Assembly: GCA_020073375.1 (NCBI GenBank)
Contig: JAIQFG010000005.1
Span: forward strand, 1 to 64,000
Direction: 5' to 3'
Source: Terriglobia bacterium
Lineage (GTDB): Bacteria > Acidobacteriota > Terriglobia > Acidiferrales > UBA7541
Length of the DNA stretch: 64,000 nucleotides
Numbering within the stretch: the first letter of the stretch is position 1; every line of letters begins with the position of its first letter. Both the position numbers and the translations under genes were made by a program. Under the pieces are notes generated by a model. That model was not told the DNA's origin and did not search any database. It was given only the letters and a program-made list of their open reading frames with translations. Shown here piece by piece: positions 7,968-16,318 of the stretch.

Positions 7968-9962
7968 ATGTTTTCCGACAACGAAAACCCCGGCGCGGAG
8001 CTTTCCGCCGGACAGTCCGCAACCGCCGCCACACCGGCGCCGGAAACCACTTCCACGACCGAAGCGGAATCTTCCGTTCCCGTTCATGCGCAAGCCGAGG
8101 CTGCGCTTATCGCCGCTCCCGTAGCGGCGACTTCCGAGCCGGCCGCCGTGACCGTGGCTCCGGCCGAACCCGTCGCCGCGCCGGATGGGCCGGCCGCGGT
8201 CGAACATTCCGACGTGAGCGAAATGGTGGAGACAGACCTGGAGTCGGGCGAAGCTTCCACCGAATCCACCGCCGAAATGGAAAAATTGATGGAGCAGTAC
8301 GCCACGCCGCATCAAGCGCCGGCCGAGGGCGAGGTTGAATCCGGCCAAGTGGTTGCGATTACGGATTCCGGCGTGGTGGTGAACCTGGGCGGCAAGACCG
8401 AGGGATTGATTCCGGCGCAGGAGTTCGCGGAACTGGATGGGCCGTTTCCGCTGGTGGTCGGGCAGCCGGTGGAGATTCAGCGCACCGGCGACCACAAGGA
8501 CGGCATGGTGCTGCTCTCGTACCAACGAGTGCGGCGCCGCCAGGCGTGGGCGAAGATTGAAGAGGCCTACCGCAAGAAGGCGGACATTACCGGAAAAGTG
8601 GTGGATCACATCAAGGGCGGTCTGGTCGTCGATATCGGTGTGCGCGCGTTTTTGCCCGCGTCGCAGGCGGATATTCATCCGGTGCGCGACCTGGACGAAT
8701 GGAAAGATCGCGAACTGACCGTGCGCGTGCTGAAGATGAACCGCAAGCGCGGCAACGTGGTAGTAAGCCGGCGCGCGATTCTGGACGAGCAGGTGGCGGC
8801 GCAGCGGCAGACCATGCTGGACAACCTGGCCGAAGGGCAAGTGGTGAAGGGCGTGGTGAAAAACGTCACGGGCTACGGCGCGTTCGTGGACTTGGGCGGG
8901 ATCGACGGGCTGCTGCACATCACGGATATGTCTTGGGGACGCGTGGCCAGCCCGCTGGACGCGGTGTCGCCGGGCGAGGAAGTGGAAGTCAAGATCCTGA
9001 AGTATGACAAGGAAAAAGGGCGCGTGTCGCTTGGGCGCAAGCAATTGCTGCCCGATCCCTGGGCCTCGGTGGTGGAGCGCTACACGCAAGGCAAGAAGCT
9101 CACGGGAAAAATCATGGGTCTGACGGACTACGGCGCCTTCGTGGAAGTGGAACCGGGCATCGAAGGCCTGGTGCACGTCAGCGAGATGAGCTGGTCCAAG
9201 CGCAAAACGCATCCCTCGAAAATCGTGAAAGTGGGAGACGAGGTGGAAGTCGTTGTGCTGGGCGTGGATTCCAATGAGCGGCGTATTTCACTGGGCATGA
9301 AGCAGGCGCAGTCCGATCCATGGCAGCAGCTCGCCGACAAGTATCCGGTGGGCACGGTGGTCAGCGGAAAGATCCGCAACCTGACCGAGTTCGGCGCGTT
9401 CTTGGAAATCGAGGAAGGATTCGACGGGCTGATCCACGTCAGCGACATTTCCTGGACCGGCCGGATCAAGAATCCGGCGGACGTCTACAAGAAGGGCGAC
9501 GCGGTCGAAGCCAAGGTGCTGAAGATCGATCAGGCCACGCGGCGCGTTTCGCTCGGCGTCAAGCAGGTGAACGACATCTGGTCGTCGTGGTTCGAGAAGC
9601 ACAAGGTGGGCGACCTGGTGCGCGGCAAGGTGTCGCGCGTTACCACGTTTGGCGCGTTTGTCGAGCTGGCCGACGGCATCGAAGGCCTCTGCCACATTTC
9701 CGAGATCGACGAGCGGCGCGGCAAGGGCGACAAGTCCGCAGCGCCCCCCCGGCCGGGCGTGCGCCAGAGCGGCCTGCTCGATCCGGGCCGCGACTACGAA
9801 TTTAAGATCGTGAAAATCAGCCAGGACCAGCATAAAATCGGACTCAGCTACCGCGCTGCCATCAAGCAAGCGGAACGGCGCGACATGGATGACTACCGCT
9901 CGACCAAGTCTTCGGCGAAAGCAACAATCGGCGACGCCATCATGGCCAAGCGTTCGATGTAA
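7968..9962 (+). CDS. rpsA: 30S ribosomal protein S1
   Basis: A 664-residue protein with six S1 (OB-fold) RNA-binding domains. The strand patterns are visible as GQVVAITDSGVVVNLGG, GKVVDHIKGGLVVDIG, KGVVKNVTGYGAFVDLGG, GKIMGLTDYGAFVEV, GKIRNLTEFGAFLEI and GKVSRVTTFGAFVEL. S1 brings mRNA to the small ribosomal subunit. An Ala/Pro/Glu-rich, probably disordered extension of about 115 residues precedes the first domain and is longer than in E. coli S1. ATG at 7968 is chosen because GGAGG lies 8 nt upstream; the in-frame ATG at 7932 has no such site. An IHF-like gene follows, the same neighbour as in E. coli. Confidence 0.95.
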   Translation: MFSDNENPGAELSAGQSATAATPAPETTSTTEAESSVPVHAQAEAALIAAPVAATSEPAAVTVAPAEPVAAPDGPAAVEHSDVSEMVETDLESGEASTESTAEMEKLMEQYATPHQAPAEGEVESGQVVAITDSGVVVNLGGKTEGLIPAQEFAELDGPFPLVVGQPVEIQRTGDHKDGMVLLSYQRVRRRQAWAKIEEAYRKKADITGKVVDHIKGGLVVDIGVRAFLPASQADIHPVRDLDEWKDRELTVRVLKMNRKRGNVVVSRRAILDEQVAAQRQTMLDNLAEGQVVKGVVKNVTGYGAFVDLGGIDGLLHITDMSWGRVASPLDAVSPGEEVEVKILKYDKEKGRVSLGRKQLLPDPWASVVERYTQGKKLTGKIMGLTDYGAFVEVEPGIEGLVHVSEMSWSKRKTHPSKIVKVGDEVEVVVLGVDSNERRISLGMKQAQSDPWQQLADKYPVGTVVSGKIRNLTEFGAFLEIEEGFDGLIHVSDISWTGRIKNPADVYKKGDAVEAKVLKIDQATRRVSLGVKQVNDIWSSWFEKHKVGDLVRGKVSRVTTFGAFVELADGIEGLCHISEIDERRGKGDKSAAPPRPGVRQSGLLDPGRDYEFKIVKISQDQHKIGLSYRAAIKQAERRDMDDYRSTKSSAKATIGDAIMAKRSM

Positions 9963-9966
9963 CCGC

Positions 9967-10003
9967 TCCGGCGTCCCCCGGACCGGAGTTGTAAGTTTTT
10001 ATT
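9967..10003 (+). terminator. Possible terminator after rpsA
   Basis: The stem CTCCGG...CCGGAG (with further pairing inside) is followed after a few bases by TTTTTATTT. The T-run is slightly offset, so the site may only attenuate read-through into the IHF/HU gene. Confidence 0.45.
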
Positions 10004-10151
10004 TCCCTTAAGCCTGATTTGGTGATATGGAAATGCCACCAAAGGCTGCTCGCTGCAGGGGTTAGTTCAGCGAGTGCATGGCGTGTGCCTGAGACGCGCC
10101 TCGCCCGAGTACCCGGCGGGTGCAACCTAGAAACTGGCGGAGCATATATCG

Positions 10152-10520
10152 ATGACCGATTCCACCGTGACAAAAGCGGACCTCGTAGAAGAGGTTGTTC
10201 GCGTCACTGAACTTCCACGCAAAGAATCCGAAACCGTGGTCGAGACCATTTTCGAGAGCATCATCGGCGCGCTGCAGGGCGGCGATCGCATCGAGATCCG
10301 CGGGTTTGGCAGCTTCCGCACGCGCCAGCGCCGCGGCCGCACCGGGCGGAACCCGAAGACGGGCGCAAAGGTCGAAGTGCCGCCCAAGAAAATTCCGTTC
10401 TTCAAGCCCAGCAAGGAACTGAAGGATCATGTCAACGGCGGCGCGCATGCCGGTTCGGAAAAGGGCGCACCCGACAAGGGGCCGAGCACGGGCACAGCTC
10501 CGGTTCCGCCTCACAGCTGA
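10152..10520 (+). CDS. ihfB: HU/IHF-family DNA-bending protein, IHF beta-like
   Basis: A 122-residue nucleoid protein. The first 95 residues are a full HU/IHF domain: helical dimer body, then the DNA-bending arm RIEIRGFGSFRTRQRRGRTGRNPKTG with the intercalating Pro region RNPKTGAKVEVPPKK, then FKPSKELKD. A 25-residue Gly/Pro/Lys-rich tail follows. The wording RTGRNPKTG and the position after rpsA favour IHF beta over HU, although partner choice cannot be read from sequence. A function in chromosome architecture and transcription is known for the family. Confidence 0.85.
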   Translation: MTDSTVTKADLVEEVVRVTELPRKESETVVETIFESIIGALQGGDRIEIRGFGSFRTRQRRGRTGRNPKTGAKVEVPPKKIPFFKPSKELKDHVNGGAHAGSEKGAPDKGPSTGTAPVPPHS

Positions 10521-10570
10521 AAGCGCGCGGCGGGCCGATCCCGCCAACTCATACGGTCACCTGCTAATTT

Positions 10571-11053
10571 ATGGATTACCTCTGGACGCCCTGGCGCTAC
10601 AAGTACATCGCTGAAGCCAGGCACGTCACAGGCTGCGTTTTCTGCCACCTGCCGGCGGCCAACCGGGACGAAGAGTCGCTGATCGTCCTGCGCGGCGCAA
10701 AAAATTTCGTCATCCTCAATCGCTACCCTTACACCTCCGGGCACGTCATGATCGTCCCGTACCAGCACACTTCGGATTTTCCCGGGCTCGACGCGGCGAC
10801 CACCGCGGAAATGATGCAGCTGGCGCAGCGCGTGCAGTCGGCGCTGCAGGGGATTTACCAGCCGGATGGATTTAATCTGGGGATGAACCTGGGGCGCTCG
10901 GCCGGCGCGGGAATTGCCGATCATCTGCATTTGCATTTACTGCCGCGGTGGGCCGGGGACACGAATTTCATGACCACGGTCGGCGAAACGCGCATGCAGC
11001 CGGAAGAGCTTGGCACGACGTATGCAAAGCTGCGTGAGGCGCTGGGTTCGTAG
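10571..11053 (+). CDS. HIT-family nucleotide hydrolase/phosphorylase (AP4A phosphorylase-like)
   Basis: A 160-residue cytosolic protein with the histidine-triad motif in ADHLHLHLLPRW, where the central His forms the nucleotidyl intermediate. The opening MDYLWTPWRYKYI and the CVFC pair belong to the bacterial subgroup annotated as HIT or ATP adenylyltransferase-like. Such proteins cleave or transfer AMP from dinucleoside polyphosphates and AMP-conjugates. The length fits the family. The gene follows the IHF gene by 50 nt and may be cotranscribed with it. Confidence 0.88.
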   Translation: MDYLWTPWRYKYIAEARHVTGCVFCHLPAANRDEESLIVLRGAKNFVILNRYPYTSGHVMIVPYQHTSDFPGLDAATTAEMMQLAQRVQSALQGIYQPDGFNLGMNLGRSAGAGIADHLHLHLLPRWAGDTNFMTTVGETRMQPEELGTTYAKLREALGS

Positions 11054-11067
11054 GTGGGCAGATCGGA

Positions 11068-11168
11068 GTAGCACAGGCACTCTTGCCTGTGTGGGTTTCA
11101 CGAGTGTAGGTGAATCGGTCGCGTTTGGGTGGTCTACAAAATCACACAGCCAAGAGTGGCTGTGCTAC
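11068..11168. repeat. Type A palindromic intergenic element (copy 3)
   Basis: The outer ends GTAGCACAG and CTGTGCTAC are complementary, but the inner hairpins differ: GGCACTCTTGCC on the left and GCCAAGAGTGGC on the right. The arms are mixed versions within one element. Confidence 0.85.
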
Positions 11169-11237
11169 TCGAATCTTCCCGCGGCACGGACAGCCACGAA
11201 TTATAATGGCCTTTGGTGAGTTTGCGCGGAGTCACGA

Positions 11238-12383
11238 TTGAATCTCGATCTCAGCGAAGAACAAAAGCTGCTGCAACGCACGGTGCGCGAATTCGCCGAA
11301 AGCGAAGTGAAGCCGCTGGCGCGCGAACTGGATGAGAGCGGGCAATTTCCTCGCGAAACGTTTCGCAAGGCCGCCGACCTGGGACTCACCGCCGTGGCGC
11401 TGCCCGAGTCCGAGGGCGGCGCGGGCTTTGACCACGTCTCCTACTCCATCGTCATTGAAGAGATTTCGCGCGTGTGCGCTTCCACCGGAGTCATACTGTC
11501 GGTGCAGAATTCGCTGTATTGCGATCCGATCCATCGATACGGGACCTCGGAGCAGAAAGCGAAATTTCTTGGGCCGTTTGCGCGCGGCGAAAAAATCGGC
11601 TGCTACGCGCTGACCGAGCCGCAGGCGGGATCGAACGCCGCGGCGCTGGCGACCAAGGCGGTGCTTAAAGGAGGTCGCTACATCGTCAATGGAGCGAAGG
11701 CGTGGATCACCAACGGCGCAGTGGCTGACGCCGCGCTGGTGTATGTGAACACCGACCCGGCCAAAGGCGAAAAAGGGATTACAGCGCTGGTGATCGAGCG
11801 CGGCACGGCCGGATTCAAAATAGGCAAGGAAGAAAAGAAGCTGGGCATTCATGCAACGGCGTGCGCGGAACTTTCGTTCGCCGATTGCGAAGTGCCGGCG
11901 GCGAACCGCATCGGAAATGAAGGCGAAGGATATAAGGTGGCGCTGTCGACGCTGGACGGCGGGCGCATCGGGATCGCCGCGCAGGCGGTCGGAATCGCGC
12001 AGGGCGCGTTCGAGCTGGCTCTGGCCTACGCGCGCGAGCGGCAAGCGTTCGGCCATCCCATCGCCGATTTTCAGGCCATCCAATTCATGCTCGCGGACAT
12101 GGCCACGGAAATCGACGCGGCGCGCCTGCTGGTACGCAAGGCGGCGTGGAAGCAGGACACCGGCGCGCGGTTTACGACGGAGGCTTCGATCGCGAAACTG
12201 TTTGCGTCCGAGCTCGCGACGCGCGTGACGCACAAGGCCATGCAGATTCACGGCGGCAACGGCTACAGCCGCGAATACGCGGTGGAGCGAATGTACCGCG
12301 ACGCGCGGATCACCGAGATTTATGAGGGCACGAGCGAGATTCAGCGGCTGGTGATCGCGGCGGGAGTGCTGAAGAGGTATTGA
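11238..12383 (+). CDS. Acyl-CoA dehydrogenase
   Basis: A 381-residue FAD enzyme that oxidises acyl-CoA to enoyl-CoA and passes electrons to an electron-transfer flavoprotein. The family blocks are present: CYALTEPQAGSNAAAL (FAD/substrate binding), KAWITNG, and QIHGGNGYSREYAVERMYRD. The catalytic base is Glu363 in IYEGTSEIQR, the position used by short- and medium-chain enzymes. TTG at 11238 is the start because CGGAG precedes it and it begins the family's usual MNLDLSEEQKLLQ text. Chain-length preference cannot be read. Its TGA stop directly abuts a type B repeat. Confidence 0.93.
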   Translation: MNLDLSEEQKLLQRTVREFAESEVKPLARELDESGQFPRETFRKAADLGLTAVALPESEGGAGFDHVSYSIVIEEISRVCASTGVILSVQNSLYCDPIHRYGTSEQKAKFLGPFARGEKIGCYALTEPQAGSNAAALATKAVLKGGRYIVNGAKAWITNGAVADAALVYVNTDPAKGEKGITALVIERGTAGFKIGKEEKKLGIHATACAELSFADCEVPAANRIGNEGEGYKVALSTLDGGRIGIAAQAVGIAQGAFELALAYARERQAFGHPIADFQAIQFMLADMATEIDAARLLVRKAAWKQDTGARFTTEASIAKLFASELATRVTHKAMQIHGGNGYSREYAVERMYRDARITEIYEGTSEIQRLVIAAGVLKRY

Positions 12384-12416
12384 ATCCACGGATGAACGCA
12401 GATAAACACGGATAAA
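12383..12416 (+). repeat. Type B dispersed repeat, single copy after the acyl-CoA dehydrogenase
   Basis: ATCCACGGATGAACGCAG followed by ATAAACACGGATAAA matches the type B consensus. It starts on the last base of the upstream stop codon. Confidence 0.75.
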
Positions 12417-12547
12417 ACCGGATTCGCGTTTCGTGAATTCTTTAACGGCTCCATATATTTCCATCTGACGGGCCATCGGTCTTGCTTCCCCCCGTTGACT
12501 TTCCGCTGCAGGCTCGTTCAAATGCATAGCGTGCTGACTACACGACA

Positions 12548-12578
12548 CAAGTCACGAATCACAAATCACGAATCACGC
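12548..12578 (+). repeat. Type C dispersed repeat, before the UvrC-like gene
   Basis: The unit AATCAC is repeated in variants (GTCACGAATCACAAATCACG, then AATCACG). The same text occurs at 23742 and inverted at 23598. Confidence 0.75.
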
Positions 12579-12585
12579 GGTTCCC

Positions 12586-13815
12586 GTGCTTGAACTCGAT
12601 TCCAGCGCGGAATTTAATCCGGCATACGACGTGGAATTTTTTGCATCTGTGCCGTCGCGGCCAGCTATATTCGTGGTCGATCCGCGCGAAGAGCTGACAG
12701 GGGCGAATCAATTCCTGCTGCGAACCGCGAACCTGCGCGAACGGCTCAAGCGGCTGCTGGGGCCGCCGGAGCCTTCCTCCAAGCGGCTAAATTTGCGCGA
12801 ATTCGCCGCGCGCATTCGTTACCGCGTCGCGGCTTCCCCTTTTGAACTGAATCTTCTGCATTGGCAGCATGCGCGGCGGCTCTGGCCGGGGAATTACCGG
12901 GAGCGGACGCGGCTGCGGCCTCCGGCGGTGCTCAAGGTCAGCCTGACGAATGCCTATCCGCGGTGCTATGCGACGCGGCGGATCGGCGCGAGCGGATTTT
13001 ATTTCGGGCCGTTCCGGTCGCGGCGCGAGGCCGACGTGTTTGCCTCGGGATTTCTCGATTTGTTCAAAATCCGGCGCTGCCAGATCAAAATCCGGCGCGA
13101 TCCGGAATTTCCGGGCTGCATTTATTCCGAGATGAAAATGTGCCTGGCACCGTGCTTCGCTGGATGCACGAAGGAAGAGTACGACTTGGAAGTGGAGCGC
13201 GTAGTCGCGTTTCTCGGAACCGGCGGCGGGTCGCTCACGGCGGAACTGGAACGCGAGCGAGAGGCGGCCAGCGAGGCGCTTGATTTCGAGCGCGCCGCGG
13301 CCGTGCATCGCCGCGTTGAAAAAGCCGCGGAGGCGCTGCGCGGCCTGCCCGAGGTGGCCCGGCGGCTCGAAGACCTGAACGCCGTGGTCCTGCAGCGCGC
13401 CGCCGAGGAGAATGCTGTGGCCGTATTCGCCGTGCGTGCGGGCCACATCGAGGAGCCGCGCCTGCTACGGTTTGCGGAGTTGGCCAGCGAGCCGCGGTCG
13501 GTCGAGCAGATTTTGCGCGAGTGGCTGGAGCCCTCCGACAATGAAAATTCCCCTTCTGCAAAAGGATCCGCTCCGCAGCATGGCCTTCGCGAACTCGAGG
13601 ATCATCTGGGCCTCGTGGCGCGGTGGTTTTATAAGAAGCCCCGCGTGGGCGAAATCTTTTTTCGCGAGGCCACGGCACGGACTTCTTCCGCCGGGCCGCA
13701 GGATGCGGCCAGCGCGAAGCGCAATACCGAGTGGCCGTACCGCAGGATTCTGCGGGCCTGTTCGCGGCTGCTCGCCCCGGAGGAAAGCGAATCAGCCACA
13801 GATGAACACAGATAA
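12586..13815 (+). CDS. UvrC-like protein with degenerate GIY-YIG region and no C-terminal nuclease
   Basis: A 409-residue protein resembling the N-terminal half of excinuclease subunit C. The UvrC cysteine region is clear (RRC, then CIYSEMKMCLAPC and a Cys, EEY, VVAFL), followed by a UVR-like helix pair (EREAASEALDFERAAAVHRRVEKA). The GIY-YIG part at residues 25-60 lacks the GVY and YVGKA text of active enzymes (PAIFVVDP and FLLRTANLRERLKRL instead). The RNase H-like nuclease and helix-hairpin-helix domains of full UvrC (about 600 residues) are absent. GTG 12586 is the likely start, with no good ribosome-binding site. The final residues SESATDEHR come from a type B repeat. A nuclease function is doubtful; it may be a Cho-like or regulatory homologue. 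Confidence 0.75.
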   Translation: MLELDSSAEFNPAYDVEFFASVPSRPAIFVVDPREELTGANQFLLRTANLRERLKRLLGPPEPSSKRLNLREFAARIRYRVAASPFELNLLHWQHARRLWPGNYRERTRLRPPAVLKVSLTNAYPRCYATRRIGASGFYFGPFRSRREADVFASGFLDLFKIRRCQIKIRRDPEFPGCIYSEMKMCLAPCFAGCTKEEYDLEVERVVAFLGTGGGSLTAELEREREAASEALDFERAAAVHRRVEKAAEALRGLPEVARRLEDLNAVVLQRAAEENAVAVFAVRAGHIEEPRLLRFAELASEPRSVEQILREWLEPSDNENSPSAKGSAPQHGLRELEDHLGLVARWFYKKPRVGEIFFREATARTSSAGPQDAASAKRNTEWPYRRILRACSRLLAPEESESATDEHR

Positions 13816-13825
13816 ACACCGATTA
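13790..13825 (+). repeat. Type B dispersed repeat, forward copy at the 3' end of the UvrC-like gene
   Basis: GCCACAGATGAACACAGAT continuing AAACACCGATT. It supplies the last nine codons and stop of the UvrC-like gene, in the same reading frame as the copy in hspR. An inverted partner lies at 14011-14043. Confidence 0.8.
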
Positions 13826-14010
13826 GAACGAAGCAATAATGAAATTATTCAGCAGAAGTCATTTGATGAATGGGCTGTGTTCAAACTCGATGGGCAGCCA
13901 GGGGCTAAAGCCCTTTCTTTTCAGACCTCAGAATGTCGCAGCTTGAAGCCGCGACCCACAAAGATGATTTACGGGACAGGTTTCAATAATTCCCGGTCTG
14001 TTCTTTGGTC

Positions 14011-14043
14011 TTATCAGTGTTTATCTGTGTTCATCTGTGGATT
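14011..14043 (-). repeat. Type B dispersed repeat, inverted copy
   Basis: On the minus strand this reads AATCCACAGATGAACACAG then ATAAACACTGATAA. With 13790-13825 it forms an inverted pair enclosing about 185 nt. I see no gene in that interval, only a type A-like fragment near 13890-13970. Confidence 0.8.
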
Positions 14044-14117
14044 TCTTGCTCTGCTGGCTTTCTCGTAGTTTCGCGGCAATTCACATATAATCGCGGCTCA
14101 CAATTCTGCGAGGTGAC

Positions 14118-15227
14118 ATGGCAACGTTTGCAACTTCCGACGGCACCACAAAATACGCGGCGCGATTTGCGGGGCGCGCGGCCGCGGGACATTTCCGCGA
14201 GCAGCAGGGCTTGTGGCTCTCTTCGCTGGGAATAGGCACATACCTCGGCGAACCGGACGAGCGCACCGACCGCGCGTACACCCATGCCGCGGTGGCGGCG
14301 GTGGAAGCGGGCGTGAACGTGATCGATTCGGCGATCAATTACCGGTTTCAGCGCTCGGAGCGGTCCATCGGGGCGGCGCTGGCGGAACTTTTGCGGCGCG
14401 GCTATTCGCGGGAAGAGCTGCTGCTTTGCACCAAGGGCGGATTTCTGACTCCCGACGGCGAGATGCCGGCCGACGCCAGCGAATATTTCAATCGCGAGTA
14501 CGTGGAGACAGGCATCCTGCAGGAAGGCGACGTCGCTGCTGGATGCCATTCGATGGCGCCTCGTTTTCTGGCCGACCAGTTGGAGCGCAGCCGTCGCAAT
14601 CTGGGGGTCGAGACCATCGACGTCTACTACCTGCACAACCCGGAAACCCAGTTGGACGAGGTGCCGCGCGAAATGTTTCACAGCCGCGTGCGGGCTGCAT
14701 TTGAATTTCTGGAGTCGGCGGTGGCCGCGGCCAAGATTCATTTTTACGGCATGGCCACGTGGAACGCGTTCCGCCAGACGGAAGATTCCACGGATTATCT
14801 TTCGCTGGCGACGATGGAATCGCTGGCGCGGGACGTTGCCGGCGGGTCGCACCATTTCCGGTTCGTGCAACTGCCATGCAACCTGGGGATGACCGAGGCG
14901 CTCACGCGCGCGAACCAGAAACTCGACGCGCGCACGGTGCCTGTGGTCGAGGCCGCGAACAAGCTGGGAATCACGCTGATGGCCAGCGCGTCGATGCTGC
15001 AGGGGCAGCTGTCACGCGGGCTGCCGTCGTTCGTGAAGGCGGCGCTGGGAATGACCACGGACGCGGAACGCGCGCTGCAGTTCGTGCGCTCGACGCCGGG
15101 AATCACGACGGCACTGGTGGGTATGAACCGCATCGAGCATGTAGGCACGAACCTTTCGCTGGTGAAAGTGGAGCCCGCTTCGCAGGATCAGTTTTCGAGA
15201 TTGTTTGAGCGCGGGAAGCAGGCTTGA
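14118..15227 (+). CDS. Aldo/keto reductase
   Basis: A 369-residue NADPH-dependent oxidoreductase with a TIM-barrel fold. The catalytic Asp70 and Tyr75 lie in DSAINYRFQ, a Lys in LLCTKGGF, and a His in YYLHNPE, completing the tetrad. A late NADPH-binding block follows (STPGITTALVGMNRIEHV). The substrate is unknown; the protein is longer than typical AKRs (about 320) because of an N-terminal extension and an insert after the Lys motif. ATG 14118 is preceded by GAGGTGAC. The TGA stop is immediately followed by a type A element. Confidence 0.9.
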   Translation: MATFATSDGTTKYAARFAGRAAAGHFREQQGLWLSSLGIGTYLGEPDERTDRAYTHAAVAAVEAGVNVIDSAINYRFQRSERSIGAALAELLRRGYSREELLLCTKGGFLTPDGEMPADASEYFNREYVETGILQEGDVAAGCHSMAPRFLADQLERSRRNLGVETIDVYYLHNPETQLDEVPREMFHSRVRAAFEFLESAVAAAKIHFYGMATWNAFRQTEDSTDYLSLATMESLARDVAGGSHHFRFVQLPCNLGMTEALTRANQKLDARTVPVVEAANKLGITLMASASMLQGQLSRGLPSFVKAALGMTTDAERALQFVRSTPGITTALVGMNRIEHVGTNLSLVKVEPASQDQFSRLFERGKQA

Positions 15228-15328
15228 GTAGCACCGCCACTTTTGGCTGTGGGGGTTTGTAGATCACACGTTAATTCTCGATCTGACCGCGGCCGCAAAA
15301 AACACACAGCCAAGAGTGGCTGTGCTAC
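15228..15328. repeat. Type A palindromic intergenic element (copy 4)
   Basis: It begins GTAGCACCGCCACTTTTGGC and ends GCCAAGAGTGGCTGTGCTAC. It starts on the base after the aldo/keto reductase stop codon and ends 27 nt before the stop of the convergent hydrolase gene. Confidence 0.85.
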
Positions 15329-15354
15329 TTGAGCGGCGCTACGAAATTCGGTGC

Positions 15355-16056
15355 TTACGCTTCGCCGGCAGTAAGGTCGGGAAACTGAGCCGCCATCCAA
15401 TCGGAAATGGCGCGGTCCAATTCCGCCAGGTGTCCGGTAAAGAAATGGTCGGCGCCGCGGACGATGGCCACGCTGGTTTGCCGCTTCACCTCCGGGGGAA
15501 AATGGGCGACCACGGCGTCTAGTTTGTGCGGCGGGCCGTACTGGTCGAATTCCCCGGCGGCCAGCAGCTTGGGCTTCGCGCACGCATCCAGATAGGAAAA
15601 TCCCTGACTGCCGGCCAGGTCGCTTACCGGCAGTCCCAGGCCGATCAGATGCGTCACGCGGGGATCGCCGCAACCCACCCTCAGCCCGACCCAAGAACCA
15701 AAACTGAATCCGGCGAGCAGCAGCGGCGTTCTGGGATACTCCCGTGCAAGAAAATCGAGCGCCGATGAGACGTCCTCGCGTTCGCCTTCGCCCTTGTCAT
15801 GAGAACCTTCGCTTAAGCCCACACCTCGAAAATTGAATCGCAGGACCGGCAGGCCGAACCGGTGCAGAGTCTTGGCCGTCTGGTAAACGACTTTGTTGTG
15901 CATGGTGCCGCCGAACAGGGGGTGAGGATGACAAACGACCGCCGCCGGCGGCGTTTTGCCCTCGGGATTTGCGGCCACCGACCAGAGCAACGATTCCAGG
16001 CGTCCGGCCGGGCCGGGGACGAACAAAGAACGGTGAAGAGGTTCGGGCATGTGCAT
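15355..16056 (-). CDS. Alpha/beta hydrolase (COG2945-like)
   Basis: A 233-residue cytosolic alpha/beta hydrolase. The opening block VVCHPHPLFGGTMHNKVVYQ is typical of the small COG2945 group. The nucleophile Ser is in GFSFGSWVG, an acid in GEFDQYGP, and the catalytic His in GADHFF. Substrate unknown, probably a small ester. The ATG at 16056 gives the shortest extension before the first strand; a second ATG at 16050 is equally possible. It converges on the aldo/keto reductase across a type A element. Confidence 0.87.
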   Translation of the reverse strand: MHMPEPLHRSLFVPGPAGRLESLLWSVAANPEGKTPPAAVVCHPHPLFGGTMHNKVVYQTAKTLHRFGLPVLRFNFRGVGLSEGSHDKGEGEREDVSSALDFLAREYPRTPLLLAGFSFGSWVGLRVGCGDPRVTHLIGLGLPVSDLAGSQGFSYLDACAKPKLLAAGEFDQYGPPHKLDAVVAHFPPEVKRQTSVAIVRGADHFFTGHLAELDRAISDWMAAQFPDLTAGEA

Positions 16057-16318
16057 GGGTATCAGACCACAGAGTTATGGTCGGGGACAAATGCGGGCCT
16101 CGGGAGGCCAGGAAGGGCTGGGGCATGGCGGGAAGCACTGAGTACGTTATCCCAGCCGAAATTACCGCTTGTTCCGCCGTCCAGGAGCAGGCCCAGGGAG
16201 TGCAAAACTAGCAACTCCCGGGCAAGGCGCTTCTTGCGTCCCCGGGAAAGCCTGCTTTAAGCTGTCGATACACCAAGTTTCGGTCATTTTGCAAGGAATC
16301 GCTACCCAGGAAGGAATT

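Noticed and set aside
7950-9212. A 420-codon minus-strand frame
   Set aside because: It is the antisense shadow of rpsA, whose six S1 domains are clear.
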